64,000 nucleotides of DNA from JACVRW01 sp963803085 (GCA_963803085.1 CAWDLE010000012.1:41419-105418); one strand, 5' to 3'; counted from the stretch's first letter, positions 15,407-25,047 are shown. A program made the numbers and translations. The notes: generated by a model not told the origin, from the letters alone.

Positions 15407-16951
15407 TTAGGCCAGCCCCGCGCTCACCATCGCGTCGTGCTCGAACATCTGCATCAGCGTCGCGTCGTTGTCGAAGACGCGACGCCTCGCCGCCTTCCAG
15501 CGTTCGATCTTCGGCTGGCCATACATGTACTCGAGCTGCTCCGGGTCGATTCCCGAGTTCTTCGACCAGTGCATCGTGTAGCGAATTCCCGCCTTGCGGA
15601 ACGCCGCGTCCAGCTTCCGTTCGAATTCGGGGAAGCGCTCGTCGTTGATGAGGCCCACCTCGAACACCGCCGTCTTCGGCTCGTGTTGAGTGAAGCCCAA
15701 TGTGGCTTTCGAGGCGTGCACGAGCCTGACCTGGCTGATTGAAGGAAGCCGCATCTCGCGCGCCACTTCCGAGCAGATGTCGATCGTCGCCGGCGCATCC
15801 CTCACGGAGACGCCGAACGCGCTCTCGATGTAGCCCTCGAGGTAGTAGATCGATGAGGTGTAGAGCTGCCCGGGTGTGCCGCGAACGCCGTCCAACAGAG
15901 CGACCTTCCGATATTGCTTGAACTGGATGCCCGTCGTGAAGCGGGGCGGCAGGAGTCGGAGCACGCCGCCGAGGGCGCGCAGGATGTTGATGCCGGGCGC
16001 GTAGCCGTTCTTGTCGCGGACGATCCAGCGCGGCTTCGGCGTCGGGTGGCCGGGCTCGAAGGGCACCTGCGGCGCGCCCGCCTCCATCGCCATCTGCTTG
16101 CGGCTATGGGGATCGAAGATGAACTCGTAGTGGTAGAGGTCGGCCGGATCGGCAGTGCCGAATTCGGTGAGCTTCGTCTTCAGGGCGTCGTGGTGAATGT
16201 CGCCGATCGCCGGAAATGCGACCTGGTAGACGGGCGCCGTTTCCACCGCCACCGCCGCGATGATCCCGAAGGTCCCGAAGCTCACCACGGCCGCGTTGAA
16301 GATCTCGTCGTCGCGGATCAGCTTGGCGCCGATCTTCGTCGCGAAGTCCTCGTTTAACACCGGCTTCGACGCCTTCTCGATCCACAGGGTCTTGCCGCTG
16401 CCGGTGGCGATGTGCAGCCCGACGACGAAGTCGGGCATCGCCCCGAAGTTGATCTGCGAGCCGTGGGTGTTCCCTGACACCGCGCCGGCAATGGTCTGGC
16501 CGTTGCCGATCCCGGCCGCCTTCAGCGCCCGTTTTCCGGCGTCGTCGTGCGGCACTAGCTCGAGATAAGCGTTGAGCTCGGCGATCTGCATGCCGGCCTG
16601 GGCGATCACAACATTCGGGCGGTCCGCGGCCGGGTAGGTCGCGTCGAAATATTGGTCCCCGACGTCGTAACAGCCGTTCAGAAGCTTGGTGTTCACGAGC
16701 CAGCCGTCGGTGATGTTGATCTTCGACAGCGCCCAGCCCGAGCCGATCGGAAGGATCCGCTTGCCGGCCTCGCGCGCCTTGCCGATCACCTCGTCGAGGC
16801 TGTCGCCGGCGTTCCGGAACATGTCGAACCCGGCGAGCAACGTGCCCTGGGGGCCGACATTGTCGACGTCGATGAGCTCGGCGACCGTTGTCCTGTGCGT
16901 GACATGGACGCCGTTCCACGACTGGGGGCCGCGATCGTCCCAGTGGATCAT
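15407..16951 (-). CDS. FAD-linked oxidase (VAO/PCMH family, aldonolactone-oxidase-like)
   Basis: About 514 aa. An N-terminal PCMH-type FAD domain (about 40-230) shows ILPIGSGWALSKINITDGWLVNT, IAQAGMQIAELNAYL and GNGQTIAGAVSGNTHGSQINFG. The C-terminal part ends near IRYTMHWSKNSG, which resembles the HWGK segment of aldonolactone oxidases. The substrate is unknown. ATG 16951 has GAGGGGG 6 nt upstream; the frame is open further upstream but that part overlaps another gene. It lies 11 nt after the Bor-like gene on the same strand, so they are probably co-transcribed. Confidence 0.85.
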   Translation of the reverse strand: MIHWDDRGPQSWNGVHVTHRTTVAELIDVDNVGPQGTLLAGFDMFRNAGDSLDEVIGKAREAGKRILPIGSGWALSKINITDGWLVNTKLLNGCYDVGDQYFDATYPAADRPNVVIAQAGMQIAELNAYLELVPHDDAGKRALKAAGIGNGQTIAGAVSGNTHGSQINFGAMPDFVVGLHIATGSGKTLWIEKASKPVLNEDFATKIGAKLIRDDEIFNAAVVSFGTFGIIAAVAVETAPVYQVAFPAIGDIHHDALKTKLTEFGTADPADLYHYEFIFDPHSRKQMAMEAGAPQVPFEPGHPTPKPRWIVRDKNGYAPGINILRALGGVLRLLPPRFTTGIQFKQYRKVALLDGVRGTPGQLYTSSIYYLEGYIESAFGVSVRDAPATIDICSEVAREMRLPSISQVRLVHASKATLGFTQHEPKTAVFEVGLINDERFPEFERKLDAAFRKAGIRYTMHWSKNSGIDPEQLEYMYGQPKIERWKAARRRVFDNDATLMQMFEHDAMVSAGLA

Positions 16952-16962
16952 CGCTGGCCCCC

Positions 16963-17301
16963 TCAGTCCAGCGTTCCGGATTGCGACGGCGGGCGGCAGC
17001 AACGCCAGCTGACCCGCGTCGGCGCCCAGATGCCGAGCGTCAGGAAGGTGGCGAGCACCTGCAGGAAGTTCCGCCCCACCCTGATCTCCTCGATGCCCAG
17101 CCGCTGGCCGTTGGCGAGGCGGCAGTTGGTGATCGGCAGGTCCTGGCGGATCAGCCCCCACAGGAAGCAGTTGAGGTTCTTCGACTTCCACTCCGTGCCG
17201 GGCATGTTCTGCGGCTGGGAATCGCCGATTCCGCCGTCCTGGTAGATCAGGTAGGTCGACGCGCTGGACAGAGGGCCGGATTGGCCGATGGGCCGGTCCA
17301 T
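16963..17301 (-). CDS. Bor-like small membrane protein
   Basis: 112 aa. Contains KNLNCFLWGLIRQDLPITNC and FLQVLATFLTLGIWAPTRV followed by W-R-C. This order (aromatic start, cysteine, then L-T-x-G-I-x-x-P and a terminal cysteine) recalls the Bor/YMGG-like family. No clear signal peptide is seen. It precedes the FAD oxidase and may be functionally paired with it. The family call rests on pattern recognition. Confidence 0.6.
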   Translation of the reverse strand: MDRPIGQSGPLSSASTYLIYQDGGIGDSQPQNMPGTEWKSKNLNCFLWGLIRQDLPITNCRLANGQRLGIEEIRVGRNFLQVLATFLTLGIWAPTRVSWRCCRPPSQSGTLD

Positions 17302-17354
17302 CGCCCTGCATATTGCCGCAAGTTGCTATTGGGGGAAAGCGCGCGGGTGGCTGC

Positions 17355-18290
17355 TCACGTCACCGGCTGCGCGAGCCAGTAGTCGAGGCGCTCGGCCATG
17401 CGACCCGAATCGAGCAGATCGCGGACCCAGGTGTTGATGCACACGCGCCAGTTGTCGTCACCCTTGGGGAGCCCGAACGCGACATCGAACGGGTCGAGCA
17501 CGTCCTCGGAGCGCGCGCGCTCTCCCGCGACGCGCCCGTGCAGCCCGATGGCGGCGAGTGGCGGCTTCGTGAACTTCTCGCGGATGACCTTCATCGCCGC
17601 CGCTTGGGACATCGTGGCGTCGGCTCGGTTGGCGGCGAGGACGTCGTGGAGCAGGAGCCGGTCGCCAAGTTGCGTGTCGCTGACCATCGCCTTCGGAACG
17701 TACTTCTGGGCCAGCTCGAGCTGCGCGGTTCCGGTTCCGTAGATGAAGCGGACGTTCGGCTTGTTCAGGTCGTCGATCGTCTGGTACGGCGAGTCCTTGA
17801 GGACGTAGAAGAGCTGGCCCGACTGGTAGTAGGGCGTCGAGAAGTCGATGAGCTTCTTGCGGTCGTCGGTCACGAACAGCTCCGCGCCGACGATGTCCGC
17901 CTGACCCGTGACGAGCGCCCGCGGCAACGTGTCGTAGGAGTACTCGGAGATATCGAAGTCCACGCCAAGGATGTTTGCCAGCTCGGCCGCGTTCTGCGCC
18001 TCGACTCCGGTCCACAGGCCGCGCTCGACCTCGAACCCGAACGGAGGCGAGACCCCGATCGCCCAGAAAAGAGCACCCTCCTTCTTGATCCGGTCGATGG
18101 TCGGGGACGACACGTCGCAGGCCTCCTTCACCGCCTCGTCCACGTCGGTCGGGATCGCCGGCGGATCGAACTTGCCTGTGTCCGCGTTCCCCGAGGCCGC
18201 CCCGTTCTCTGCCTCGTCGCCGCCGCACCCCGGGAGTACGGCAGCCACGATCGCGAGCGCACTCAGGACGACGACGAGGCGGGTGGTCAT
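17355..18290 (-). CDS. ABC-type substrate-binding lipoprotein (family 3, amino-acid type)
   Basis: 311 aa. Lipobox IVAAVLPGC, then an acidic Gly/Asn linker. The periplasmic-binding-protein family 3 fold is visible: GVSPPFGFEVERGLWTGVEAQ, DTLPRALVTGQADIVGA, TDDRKKLIDFSTPYYQSGQ and DNWRVCINTWVRDLLDSG. No permease or ATPase lies beside it, so it may be an orphan receptor or may feed the adjacent divergent sensor kinase (18331). That pairing is inference from the 40-nt divergent intergenic gap. Confidence 0.88.
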   Translation of the reverse strand: MTTRLVVVLSALAIVAAVLPGCGGDEAENGAASGNADTGKFDPPAIPTDVDEAVKEACDVSSPTIDRIKKEGALFWAIGVSPPFGFEVERGLWTGVEAQNAAELANILGVDFDISEYSYDTLPRALVTGQADIVGAELFVTDDRKKLIDFSTPYYQSGQLFYVLKDSPYQTIDDLNKPNVRFIYGTGTAQLELAQKYVPKAMVSDTQLGDRLLLHDVLAANRADATMSQAAAMKVIREKFTKPPLAAIGLHGRVAGERARSEDVLDPFDVAFGLPKGDDNWRVCINTWVRDLLDSGRMAERLDYWLAQPVT

Positions 18291-18330
18291 TCCCGCTCAT
18301 TATCCGTTACCTTCGCCGTAGGGCCTCTGA

Positions 18331-20697
18331 ATGGGACGTGGGCTGACTGGTCGAATGGTCGTGGCGAGCGGTCTGCTTGCGATCATCGTGGGCGGAGCGT
18401 TCGCGGTGGTGATCCTCACGGGCACAGACGTGCGTGGCACCACCGAGCTGAGGCGTGAGACGCGCGAGACGCTCGTGGCCGCCGACACGCTCGAGAAGCA
18501 GGTCGTCGACATCGAAACGGGCCTGCGCGGCTTTGTGATCACCCGCGACGAGAGCTTCCTCGAGCCGTCGAACGAGGCGCGTGCTGCCCTGCCGCGCACC
18601 GCGAGGGAGCTCGAGCGCCTCGTGGCGGACGAGCCCGTCGAGCGCGCCCGGGTCCGGCGAATCGTGCGGGCCCTGAATGAGTACGTGCGTCAGTACGCGT
18701 TGCCACTCGTCGCCGCCGTGAGACGAAACGACCCATCCGTGCGCAGCGTCGAGCGCAACCTCGAGGCCAAGCAGCGCGTCGACGCGCTGCGGGCGGGCTT
18801 CAACAGTTTCCGCGAAGCGGAGCGAACTCGGCTCAGCACGCGCGACGCCGACGTCGACCAGGCTGCGAGCCGCGCCACGGCCGCGGCCGCGGTCGGCGTC
18901 ACCGGTTCGATCCTCCTGATCCTGCTCTTCGCGGGCTACCTCACGCGCGTCATCGTCCGGCCGCTACGCCGGGGGTCGCGGATGGCGGACCGCCTCGCCG
19001 GTGGGGATCTGAGCGCGCGCATGCCCGAGACCGACGTCGCCGAGATCGGAGCGCTCGAGCGCTCGTTCAACGTGATGGCCGGGTCGCTGGAGAACACCGT
19101 CGCCGAGCAGGCCGCCCTGCGCCGAGTCGCAACGCTGGTCGCCCGCGGTGCCGCACGGGGTGAGGTCTTTGCCGTAACGGCCACGGAGGTGCGGCGCCTG
19201 CTGGGCACAAACGCCACAGCGCTCGCGCGCTACGAGCCTGAGGGGACGGTCACTGTGCTCGCGCTGGAGACCGATGTGGACCTCCCGGTAAGCGTTGGCG
19301 ACCGCGTCACGCTGGAGGGCGATAGTGCCATGGGAGCCGTATTGCGCACCGGCCGGGCAGCCCGCCAGGACAGCTTCGAACAGACCACCGGCACCGTCGC
19401 TGGTATTGCCCGCCAGGCGCGCATGGGCACTTCTGTTGGCGCCCCGATCGTGGTCGAAGGGGACCTCTGGGGAGTCGTGGTGGTGTCCACACGTGACCGC
19501 ACACTCGCGGCCGACACCGAGAAGCGCCTGGGCGATTTCACCGCCCTGGTGGCCACAGCGATCGCCAACGCCGAGTCGCGCATCGAGGTCACGCGGCTGG
19601 CCGAGGAGCAGGCGGCGCTGAGGCGGGTGGCGACGCTGGTGGCCGAGGGAGCCGCACCCACCGCCGTGTTCGACGCCGTGGCCGGGGAGATGGAGGCCCT
19701 GCTGGATGCCGACCAGGTCGCGCTGAACCGCTACGAGGCCGACGACGAGCTGGTTGTGCTCGCACACCGAGGTCTGGATGTGGCGCAAACGCCGGTTGGG
19801 TCGCGACTCAGCCACGAGGGCGAGAGCGCGACGGCCACGGTGTGGCGCACAGGGCGCCCGGCCCGGGTGGAGCACCACGAGGGAGCGCCCGGCGCGCTTG
19901 CGGAGCTCGCGCGGGAAACGGGTCTGCGCGTGAGCGTCGGCGCGCCCATCATCGTGGATGGCCGGCTCTGGGGGATCATCACGGCTAGCTGGAAGCGCGA
20001 GGAATCACCACCCACCGACGCCGAGGATCGGATGGTCCATTTCGCCGGGCTGCTCGACACCGCGATCGCCAACGCGGACAGCCGTGACCAGCTCAAGGCC
20101 TCCCGTGCTCGTCTGGTTACGGCCGCGGACGATGCTCGCCGCCGCGTCGTGCGCGATCTGCACGACGGGGCACAACAGCGCCTGGTGCAGACGATCGTCA
20201 CGCTCAAGCTCGCGCGGCGCGCCGCCCAGGAGGACGCCGAGTCATCGGATGCGCTCGTCGCCGAGGCGCTCGATCAGGCCGAGCAGGCCAACGACGAGTT
20301 GCGCGAGCTGGCCCAGGGCATCCTGCCCACGATCCTCGCCCGCGGCGGACTGCGGGCCGGAGTCGACGCGCTGGTGTCGCGCGTGCGCGTTCCTGTAGAC
20401 GTGGACCTAACCGATGAGCGGCTCCCAACCGAGATCGAAGCCAGTGCCTACTTCGTGGTCGCCGAAGCGCTCACGAACGTCGTAAAGCATTCCCAGGCGA
20501 GGAGAGCGGACGTCAAGGCGTGGATCGAAGACAGCGTTCTACACCTCGACATACGCGACGACGGAGTCGGCGGAGCCCGCCCCGACGGAACCGGCCTGGT
20601 CGGACTCAACGACCGCCTCGCGGCGCTTGGAGGCCGGCTGAGCGTCGATAGCCCCCCGGGCCAAGGCACCCGTGTGACCGCCACGCTGCCGCTATGA
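18331..20697 (+). CDS. Orphan membrane sensor histidine kinase (CHASE3-HAMP-GAF-GAF-HisKA_3-HATPase)
   Basis: 788 aa. TM1 is about 9-31 and a CHASE3-like extracellular helical domain covers about 35-185 (DTLEKQVVDIETGLRGFVIT). TM2 is about 188-210, followed by HAMP. Two GAF domains are about 265-410 and 430-580 and are similar to each other (VGDRVTLEGDSAMGAVLRTGRAAR versus VGSRLSHEGESATATVWRTGRPAR style). HisKA_3 has the phosphoacceptor in RRRVVRDLHDGAQQRLVQ. The HATPase N-box is VVAEALTNVVKHS and the G-box RDDGVGG. No response regulator is adjacent. A divergent solute-binding lipoprotein gene shares its upstream gap. Confidence 0.93.
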   Translation: MGRGLTGRMVVASGLLAIIVGGAFAVVILTGTDVRGTTELRRETRETLVAADTLEKQVVDIETGLRGFVITRDESFLEPSNEARAALPRTARELERLVADEPVERARVRRIVRALNEYVRQYALPLVAAVRRNDPSVRSVERNLEAKQRVDALRAGFNSFREAERTRLSTRDADVDQAASRATAAAAVGVTGSILLILLFAGYLTRVIVRPLRRGSRMADRLAGGDLSARMPETDVAEIGALERSFNVMAGSLENTVAEQAALRRVATLVARGAARGEVFAVTATEVRRLLGTNATALARYEPEGTVTVLALETDVDLPVSVGDRVTLEGDSAMGAVLRTGRAARQDSFEQTTGTVAGIARQARMGTSVGAPIVVEGDLWGVVVVSTRDRTLAADTEKRLGDFTALVATAIANAESRIEVTRLAEEQAALRRVATLVAEGAAPTAVFDAVAGEMEALLDADQVALNRYEADDELVVLAHRGLDVAQTPVGSRLSHEGESATATVWRTGRPARVEHHEGAPGALAELARETGLRVSVGAPIIVDGRLWGIITASWKREESPPTDAEDRMVHFAGLLDTAIANADSRDQLKASRARLVTAADDARRRVVRDLHDGAQQRLVQTIVTLKLARRAAQEDAESSDALVAEALDQAEQANDELRELAQGILPTILARGGLRAGVDALVSRVRVPVDVDLTDERLPTEIEASAYFVVAEALTNVVKHSQARRADVKAWIEDSVLHLDIRDDGVGGARPDGTGLVGLNDRLAALGGRLSVDSPPGQGTRVTATLPL

Positions 20698-20708
20698 AGA
20701 CGTGCTGC

Positions 20709-21065
20709 TCAGGGCGTCGGTTCCCAAGCCGCCTCCACGATGTATCCGTCGGGGTCGCGGCACTTGACGCTGACGTATTCAGGATCGTCCCACTCCTCCA
20801 CCAGCTCGACTCCATCGGCGGCAAGCCGATCGCGCAGGGCTAGGACAGCGTTACGGTCGGGCAGTCCAATACCGAAGTGCATCCAGGACGGCCGCGCAAT
20901 CTCCTCGACGCTGGGACCAAGAGCGAGCGCGAAGCCCCCGGCGTTGTAGAGCATCAGCACGCCATCGTCATACCGCCGCGCCGGCAGCGCGCCAAAGCCG
21001 AAGTAGCGCTCGTAAAAGCGGCGTGAGCGCTCCTGATCGCGAACCGGGATTGCGAGGTGATCCAT
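20709..21065 (-). CDS. VOC (glyoxalase/bleomycin-resistance fold) family protein
   Basis: 118 aa. Begins MDHLAIPVRDQERSRRFYERYFGFG and ends KCRDPDGYIVEAAWEP, the paired beta-alpha-beta modules of the VOC fold with likely metal ligands H3 and E near the C-terminus. Likely dioxygenase, isomerase or binding protein; substrate unknown. Convergent with the kinase gene, 11 nt apart. Confidence 0.88.
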   Translation of the reverse strand: MDHLAIPVRDQERSRRFYERYFGFGALPARRYDDGVLMLYNAGGFALALGPSVEEIARPSWMHFGIGLPDRNAVLALRDRLAADGVELVEEWDDPEYVSVKCRDPDGYIVEAAWEPTP

Positions 21066-21156
21066 GACGGCGACGGTACGGCACGCGGCGTCGCCGCAGC
21101 GCCCTGGACGCGCGCGGCGATGGACATGGCGGGACGAGCGTGGGATGCTCGCTCCG

Positions 21157-21585
21157 ATGCTCTCAACAGTTGCCGTAGGCACCGACGGATCGGCCACCGC
21201 GTCCGAGGCGGTAGAGGCGGCAGCTGAGATCGCGCGACGGTTCGACGCGAAGCTGGTCCTCCTGAGCGCCTTCCAGGATTCAACTGATCCGTTCGCCGCC
21301 TCGAGCCAGGCCTCGGTCGAGCTCCAATGGGTTTACAACAAGGATGCCCGCGTGCGCGAGATCCTGCATAGGACCGAGCAGGAGCTACGAGACCGGAAGA
21401 TCGAGTGCACAACGATGATCGACGAGGGCGACCCCGCCGAGGTACTCAACCGGCTGGCCGAAGCGTGCGACGCGGACCTGTTGGTGATCGGCAATCGGGG
21501 CATGCATCGGCGCGTGCTCGGGAGCGTGCCGAACACCGTCACACACAAGGCGCCCTGCTCGGTGTACGTGGTCAAGACGACTTAG
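21157..21585 (+). CDS. Universal stress protein (UspA family)
   Basis: 142 aa, a single Usp domain. Starts STVAVGTDGSATASEAVEAA and ends LLVIGNRGMHRRVLGSVPNTVTHKAPCSVYVVK. The ATP-loop spacing between the glycines is shorter than in the G-2x-G-9x-G(S/T) type, a form I have seen in other actinobacterial proteins. ATG 21157 is chosen; ATG 21145 in frame is possible. Monocistronic. Confidence 0.92.
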   Translation: MLSTVAVGTDGSATASEAVEAAAEIARRFDAKLVLLSAFQDSTDPFAASSQASVELQWVYNKDARVREILHRTEQELRDRKIECTTMIDEGDPAEVLNRLAEACDADLLVIGNRGMHRRVLGSVPNTVTHKAPCSVYVVKTT

Positions 21586-21640
21586 CTGCTGCAGCGACTC
21601 TGACGCGACCACCGCGCGCCGTCATAAGCGGCCGCCGACG

Positions 21641-23008
21641 TCAGCCGATGCGGATGAGCTTCTTGTTCACGAACTCGTCGGCACCGTAGGTGCCGAGTTC
21701 GCGGCCGAAGCCGGATCGCTTGGTGCCGCCGAACGGCAGCTCGGCTCCGTCGGCTCCGACGATGTTCACGTAGACCATGCCGGCGTCGATCTGGTTGGCC
21801 ACGCGCTCGGCCTGCTCGGGGTCGGTCGCCATCACGTACGAGCCCAGCCCAAAGGGCGTGTCGTTCGCGAGCTTGACCGCCTCCTCCTCGGAGGACACGC
21901 GGTAGACCTGCGCGACCGGGCCGAACAGCTCCTCGCGGTAAGCGTCGTTGTTGGGGCCGATGTCGGTCAGGACGGTTGGCTCGAAGAAATTGCCCTCGCG
22001 CCCCCCGCCGACGACCACCTTTGCGCCCTGGTCGATCGCACGCTTGACCTGGTCCTCGAGCCGGTCGGCCGCGGCGGTCGACGACAGCGGACCGATCTCG
22101 CTGTCAGACGATGTCGGGTCGCCCGGTTTTACGGCCGTCATCGCGGCCGTGAACTTCTCGAGGAACGGCTCGTACAGGTCGTCGACCACGATGAACCGCT
22201 TGGCCGCGTTGCATGACTGCCCGGTGTTGTCGAGGCGCGCGGCGGCGGCGTCCTCGACGGTCTTGTCGAGGTCGTCGGTCCCGAGCACTATGAACGGATC
22301 GGACCCACCCATCTCGAGCACGATCTTCTTCAGGTTGCGGCCCGCGATCTCCGCCACCGCGGCTCCGGCGCGCTCCGATCCGGTCACTGAGACGCCGCGC
22401 ACGCGCGGATCGGCGATCACCCACTCGATCTGCTCGTTTGTCGCGTAGACGTTCTCGTACGCGCCTTCAGGGAAGCCAGCCTCGTCGAACAGCTTCTGGA
22501 TCGCCTCCGCCGACTCGGGGCACTGCGGCGCGTGCTTCAGGACAATCGTGTTCCCGATCACCAGGTTCGGACCGGCGAAGCGGGCCACCTGGTAGTAAGG
22601 GAAGTTCCACGGCATGATCCCGAGCAGGACGCCAAACGAGCTGCGACGGACCACCGCGGATCCGTCGCCGGCGAGCAGCTTGATCGGCTCATCCGCCATC
22701 AGCTGCTCGGCGTTGTCTGCGTAGAAGCCGTAGATGTCGCCGACGAAGTCGAGCTCGCCGAGCGCCTGCTCGATCGGCTTGCCCATCTCGCGGACGATGA
22801 TCTCGCCCAGCTCCTGGCGCCGCTCGACGTGCAGCTCGCCGACGCGGCGCACCAGGTCGGCGCGCTCGGCGACGGTCGACGAGGCCGACCACCTCCGGTG
22901 GACTTCGTCGGCACGACCGATCGCGGCGCGAAGATCGTCGTCGCTGGTGGTGGGGTATTCCTTGACCTTCTCACCCGTGGCCGGATCGACGACTGCGTAC
23001 ATGCTCAT
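21641..23008 (-). CDS. NAD(P)-dependent succinate-semialdehyde dehydrogenase-like aldehyde dehydrogenase
   Basis: 455 aa. Catalytic Cys266 in GQSCNAAKRF, general base Glu232 in LEMGGSDPF, Asn135 in MPWNFPY and the nucleotide motif GSERAG. This pattern matches the short SSADH class that oxidises succinate semialdehyde or related aldehydes. Substrate choice cannot be proven from sequence. Monocistronic. Confidence 0.92.
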   Translation of the reverse strand: MSMYAVVDPATGEKVKEYPTTSDDDLRAAIGRADEVHRRWSASSTVAERADLVRRVGELHVERRQELGEIIVREMGKPIEQALGELDFVGDIYGFYADNAEQLMADEPIKLLAGDGSAVVRRSSFGVLLGIMPWNFPYYQVARFAGPNLVIGNTIVLKHAPQCPESAEAIQKLFDEAGFPEGAYENVYATNEQIEWVIADPRVRGVSVTGSERAGAAVAEIAGRNLKKIVLEMGGSDPFIVLGTDDLDKTVEDAAAARLDNTGQSCNAAKRFIVVDDLYEPFLEKFTAAMTAVKPGDPTSSDSEIGPLSSTAAADRLEDQVKRAIDQGAKVVVGGGREGNFFEPTVLTDIGPNNDAYREELFGPVAQVYRVSSEEEAVKLANDTPFGLGSYVMATDPEQAERVANQIDAGMVYVNIVGADGAELPFGGTKRSGFGRELGTYGADEFVNKKLIRIG

Positions 23009-23095
23009 CTGGTTTCTCCCATGGTATGGATACGGGCTCGCAGATCGGCGTCAGCCAACTTCTCGGCTGCCGGCTGAAGCGTATGCTCCTGCGCG

Positions 23096-23647
23096 GTGGG
23101 CCGCTCCGCCCTCATCGTGCTCGACGTCCAGAAGGCCTTCGACGACCCCGCCTGGGGCGCGCGGAACAATCCGGACTGCGAGCGCAACATCGGCGCGCTG
23201 ATCGGCACGTGGCGCGAGCGCGGCTTCCCGGTCGTCTTCGTCCGTCACGACGGCCTCGAGGAGGAGTCGCCGTACGACACGCTTGGGCGCGAGCATCCCG
23301 GGAACGCCTTCAAGGAGGTGCTCGAGGGCGAGCCCGACCTGCTCGTGACCAAACACGTGAACTCCGCGTTCCATGGAAGCCCGGACCTGGAGGCCTGGCT
23401 GCGAGCGAACGGCGTCGATGCGATCACGGTCTGTGGGATCCAGACGCAGATGTGCTGCGAGACGACCGCGCGCGTGGGCGCCAATCTCGGCTTCGAGATG
23501 ACCTTCGCGATCGACGCCACCCATACGTTCGATCTTCCTGCCTACGGCGGAGGGACCCTGCGCGCCGACGAGGTGGCACGTGTCACCGCCTCGAACCTCG
23601 ATCCCGAGTTCGGGCGCGTTGCCACCACGGCCGAGCTGACCGGCTGA
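23096..23647 (+). CDS. Isochorismatase-family cysteine hydrolase
   Basis: 183 aa from GTG. The catalytic triad is visible: Asp in LIVLDVQKAF, Lys in LVTKHVNSAF and Cys in GIQTQMCCETTARVG. The cis-peptide region GI-Q precedes the cysteine. The family includes nicotinamidases and isochorismatases; this one lacks an added ArCP domain, so the substrate is open. Divergent from the SSADH gene with an 87-nt gap. Confidence 0.9.
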   Translation: MGRSALIVLDVQKAFDDPAWGARNNPDCERNIGALIGTWRERGFPVVFVRHDGLEEESPYDTLGREHPGNAFKEVLEGEPDLLVTKHVNSAFHGSPDLEAWLRANGVDAITVCGIQTQMCCETTARVGANLGFEMTFAIDATHTFDLPAYGGGTLRADEVARVTASNLDPEFGRVATTAELTG

Positions 23648-23789
23648 GGCGAGGCGGCGCCAGTCACGACTGGGTATCCGCTAGCGATCGCCGCCTGACG
23701 CCTTGACAAATCCATAGGGAGAGCGCCCTACCGCGGATCCCGGTCCGCGGCCCCGTCGGAGTCCGCGTCGGCTGGGACACTGGGCGCGC

Positions 23790-24456
23790 TTGTTGATCGA
23801 CGTTATCGGTGACCTGCTGCCGTCGGCGATCGCCGTCGCCCTCAGTCCGATCCCGATCATCGCCATCGTCCTCGTCCTGGGGCGCCGCGAGCCCGGACCG
23901 CGGGGCCGGCCTTCGCGCTTGGCTGGATCGGCGGTCTCCTCGTCGTGAGCGTCATCGTGGTCCTCGTCCTCGGGGCTGGCAGCGATCCCGACAGCGACGA
24001 CCCAGGCATCTCCTGGTTCAAGGCCGCCATAGGGATCCTGTTCCTCGTGATGGCCGGCAATCAATGGAAGAAGCGACCGAAGGATGGCCAGGAACCCGAG
24101 ACGCCAAGTGGATGGCAACCATCGACACCGCAACACCGTCGAAGGCGGCGATGCTGGGCGCCGCGCTCTCCGGGGCGAACCCTAAGAACCTGGCGCTCAC
24201 CCTCGCCGCGGCCGCGTCGATCGCCGAGGCGGGGCTCGACCGAGCCGACGAGGCGATCGCCGTCGCCGTGTTCGTCGCCCTCGGATCGCTCACGGTCGCC
24301 GGTGCAGTGCTCGTCTACCTCGTCGACGCCAAGCGAGCCGCGCGCCCGCTCAACGCGATCAAGCGCTTCATGTCCGACAACAACGCGGTCATCATGATGG
24401 TCGTCCTGCTCCTACTCGGGACCAAGCTCCTCGGCGACGGCCTCGCCATCCTCTGA
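23790..24456 (+). pseudogene. GAP/LysE-like membrane transporter, two frameshifts
   Basis: Three frames together encode a small polytopic protein. Frame one (TTG 23790 or 23793) is IDVIGDLLPSAIAVALSPIPIIAIVLVLG. After about 23890 frame two reads AFALGWIGGLLVVSVIVVLVLG to ISWFKAAIGILFLVMAG. After about 24110 frame three reads SKAAMLGAALSGANPKNLAL and ends LLLLGTKLLGDGLAIL. The ALSPIPIIA and GANPKN motifs belong to the GAP (Sap-like) branch of the LysE fold. Two indels are required; sequencing error or decay. Confidence 0.75.
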
Positions 24457-24514
24457 CGCGGCGCCTCCGATCGACCGAGACCCCGTTGTCGGGCACCGAG
24501 CCGGGCGCGCCCAA

Positions 24515-24544
24515 GACTGCTGCTTTCCATGCAAAGCAACAGTC
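24515..24544. terminator. Hairpin between convergent genes
   Basis: Arms 24515-24526 and 24533-24544 pair at 11 of 12 positions with a 6-nt loop. It lies between the convergent transporter and SnoaL-like genes and could end both transcripts. The core TTTCCATGCAA also occurs in the hairpin after lgt. Confidence 0.55.
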
Positions 24545-24639
24545 CACCAGCCGCTTTCCTTGATGGGGCCCCTTGACTGTTCGATCTAGGCTTTGCCGAT
24601 CGCAAGAAGCGCGGAGCTAAGCCGCCGCGGCGACGAGGC

Positions 24640-25047
24640 CTACTCCCGCAGCCCCACGGCTTCGAGGGCGTCATGTTTGGTCGCGTACTCCCTGACGCGG
24701 CTGATCCGGCCGTCGCGGAGTGTGAGGACCCACGTCTCTTCATGTTCCGCAAACGGGGTCTGGCTGCCCTTGCCCAGTCCGCCCCAGCGGAGCGGCACGA
24801 CCACGTGGCTCCCTGCCTGGATGTACTCCAAGGGCCGGTACCAGGTCTGCTCCAAGGCGTCATCGAAGGCGTCGGAGAACCGCCGCAACCGGTCGTAGCC
24901 CGTATACACACCCGCGTCTGGGAAATCGGCGCGAACCTCCCAGACGATGTCGGGATCGAGGAACTCGGCAAGCGCTTCCCAATCCGTCTCCGGCTCGGAC
25001 AAGAGCTCGAAGACGCGGTCCAGACGCTTCACGTTCTCCTGCGACAT
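24640..25047 (-). CDS. SnoaL-like / NTF2-fold protein
   Basis: 135 aa. MSQENVKRLDRVFELL, EFLDPDIVWEV, YTGYDRLRRFSDAFDDAL and ETWVLTLRDGRISRVREYA are the usual elements of the small NTF2-like cone fold. Such proteins are often enzymes or polyketide cyclase-like; function not specified. ATG 25047 fits the family start. Confidence 0.85.
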   Translation of the reverse strand: MSQENVKRLDRVFELLSEPETDWEALAEFLDPDIVWEVRADFPDAGVYTGYDRLRRFSDAFDDALEQTWYRPLEYIQAGSHVVVPLRWGGLGKGSQTPFAEHEETWVLTLRDGRISRVREYATKHDALEAVGLRE

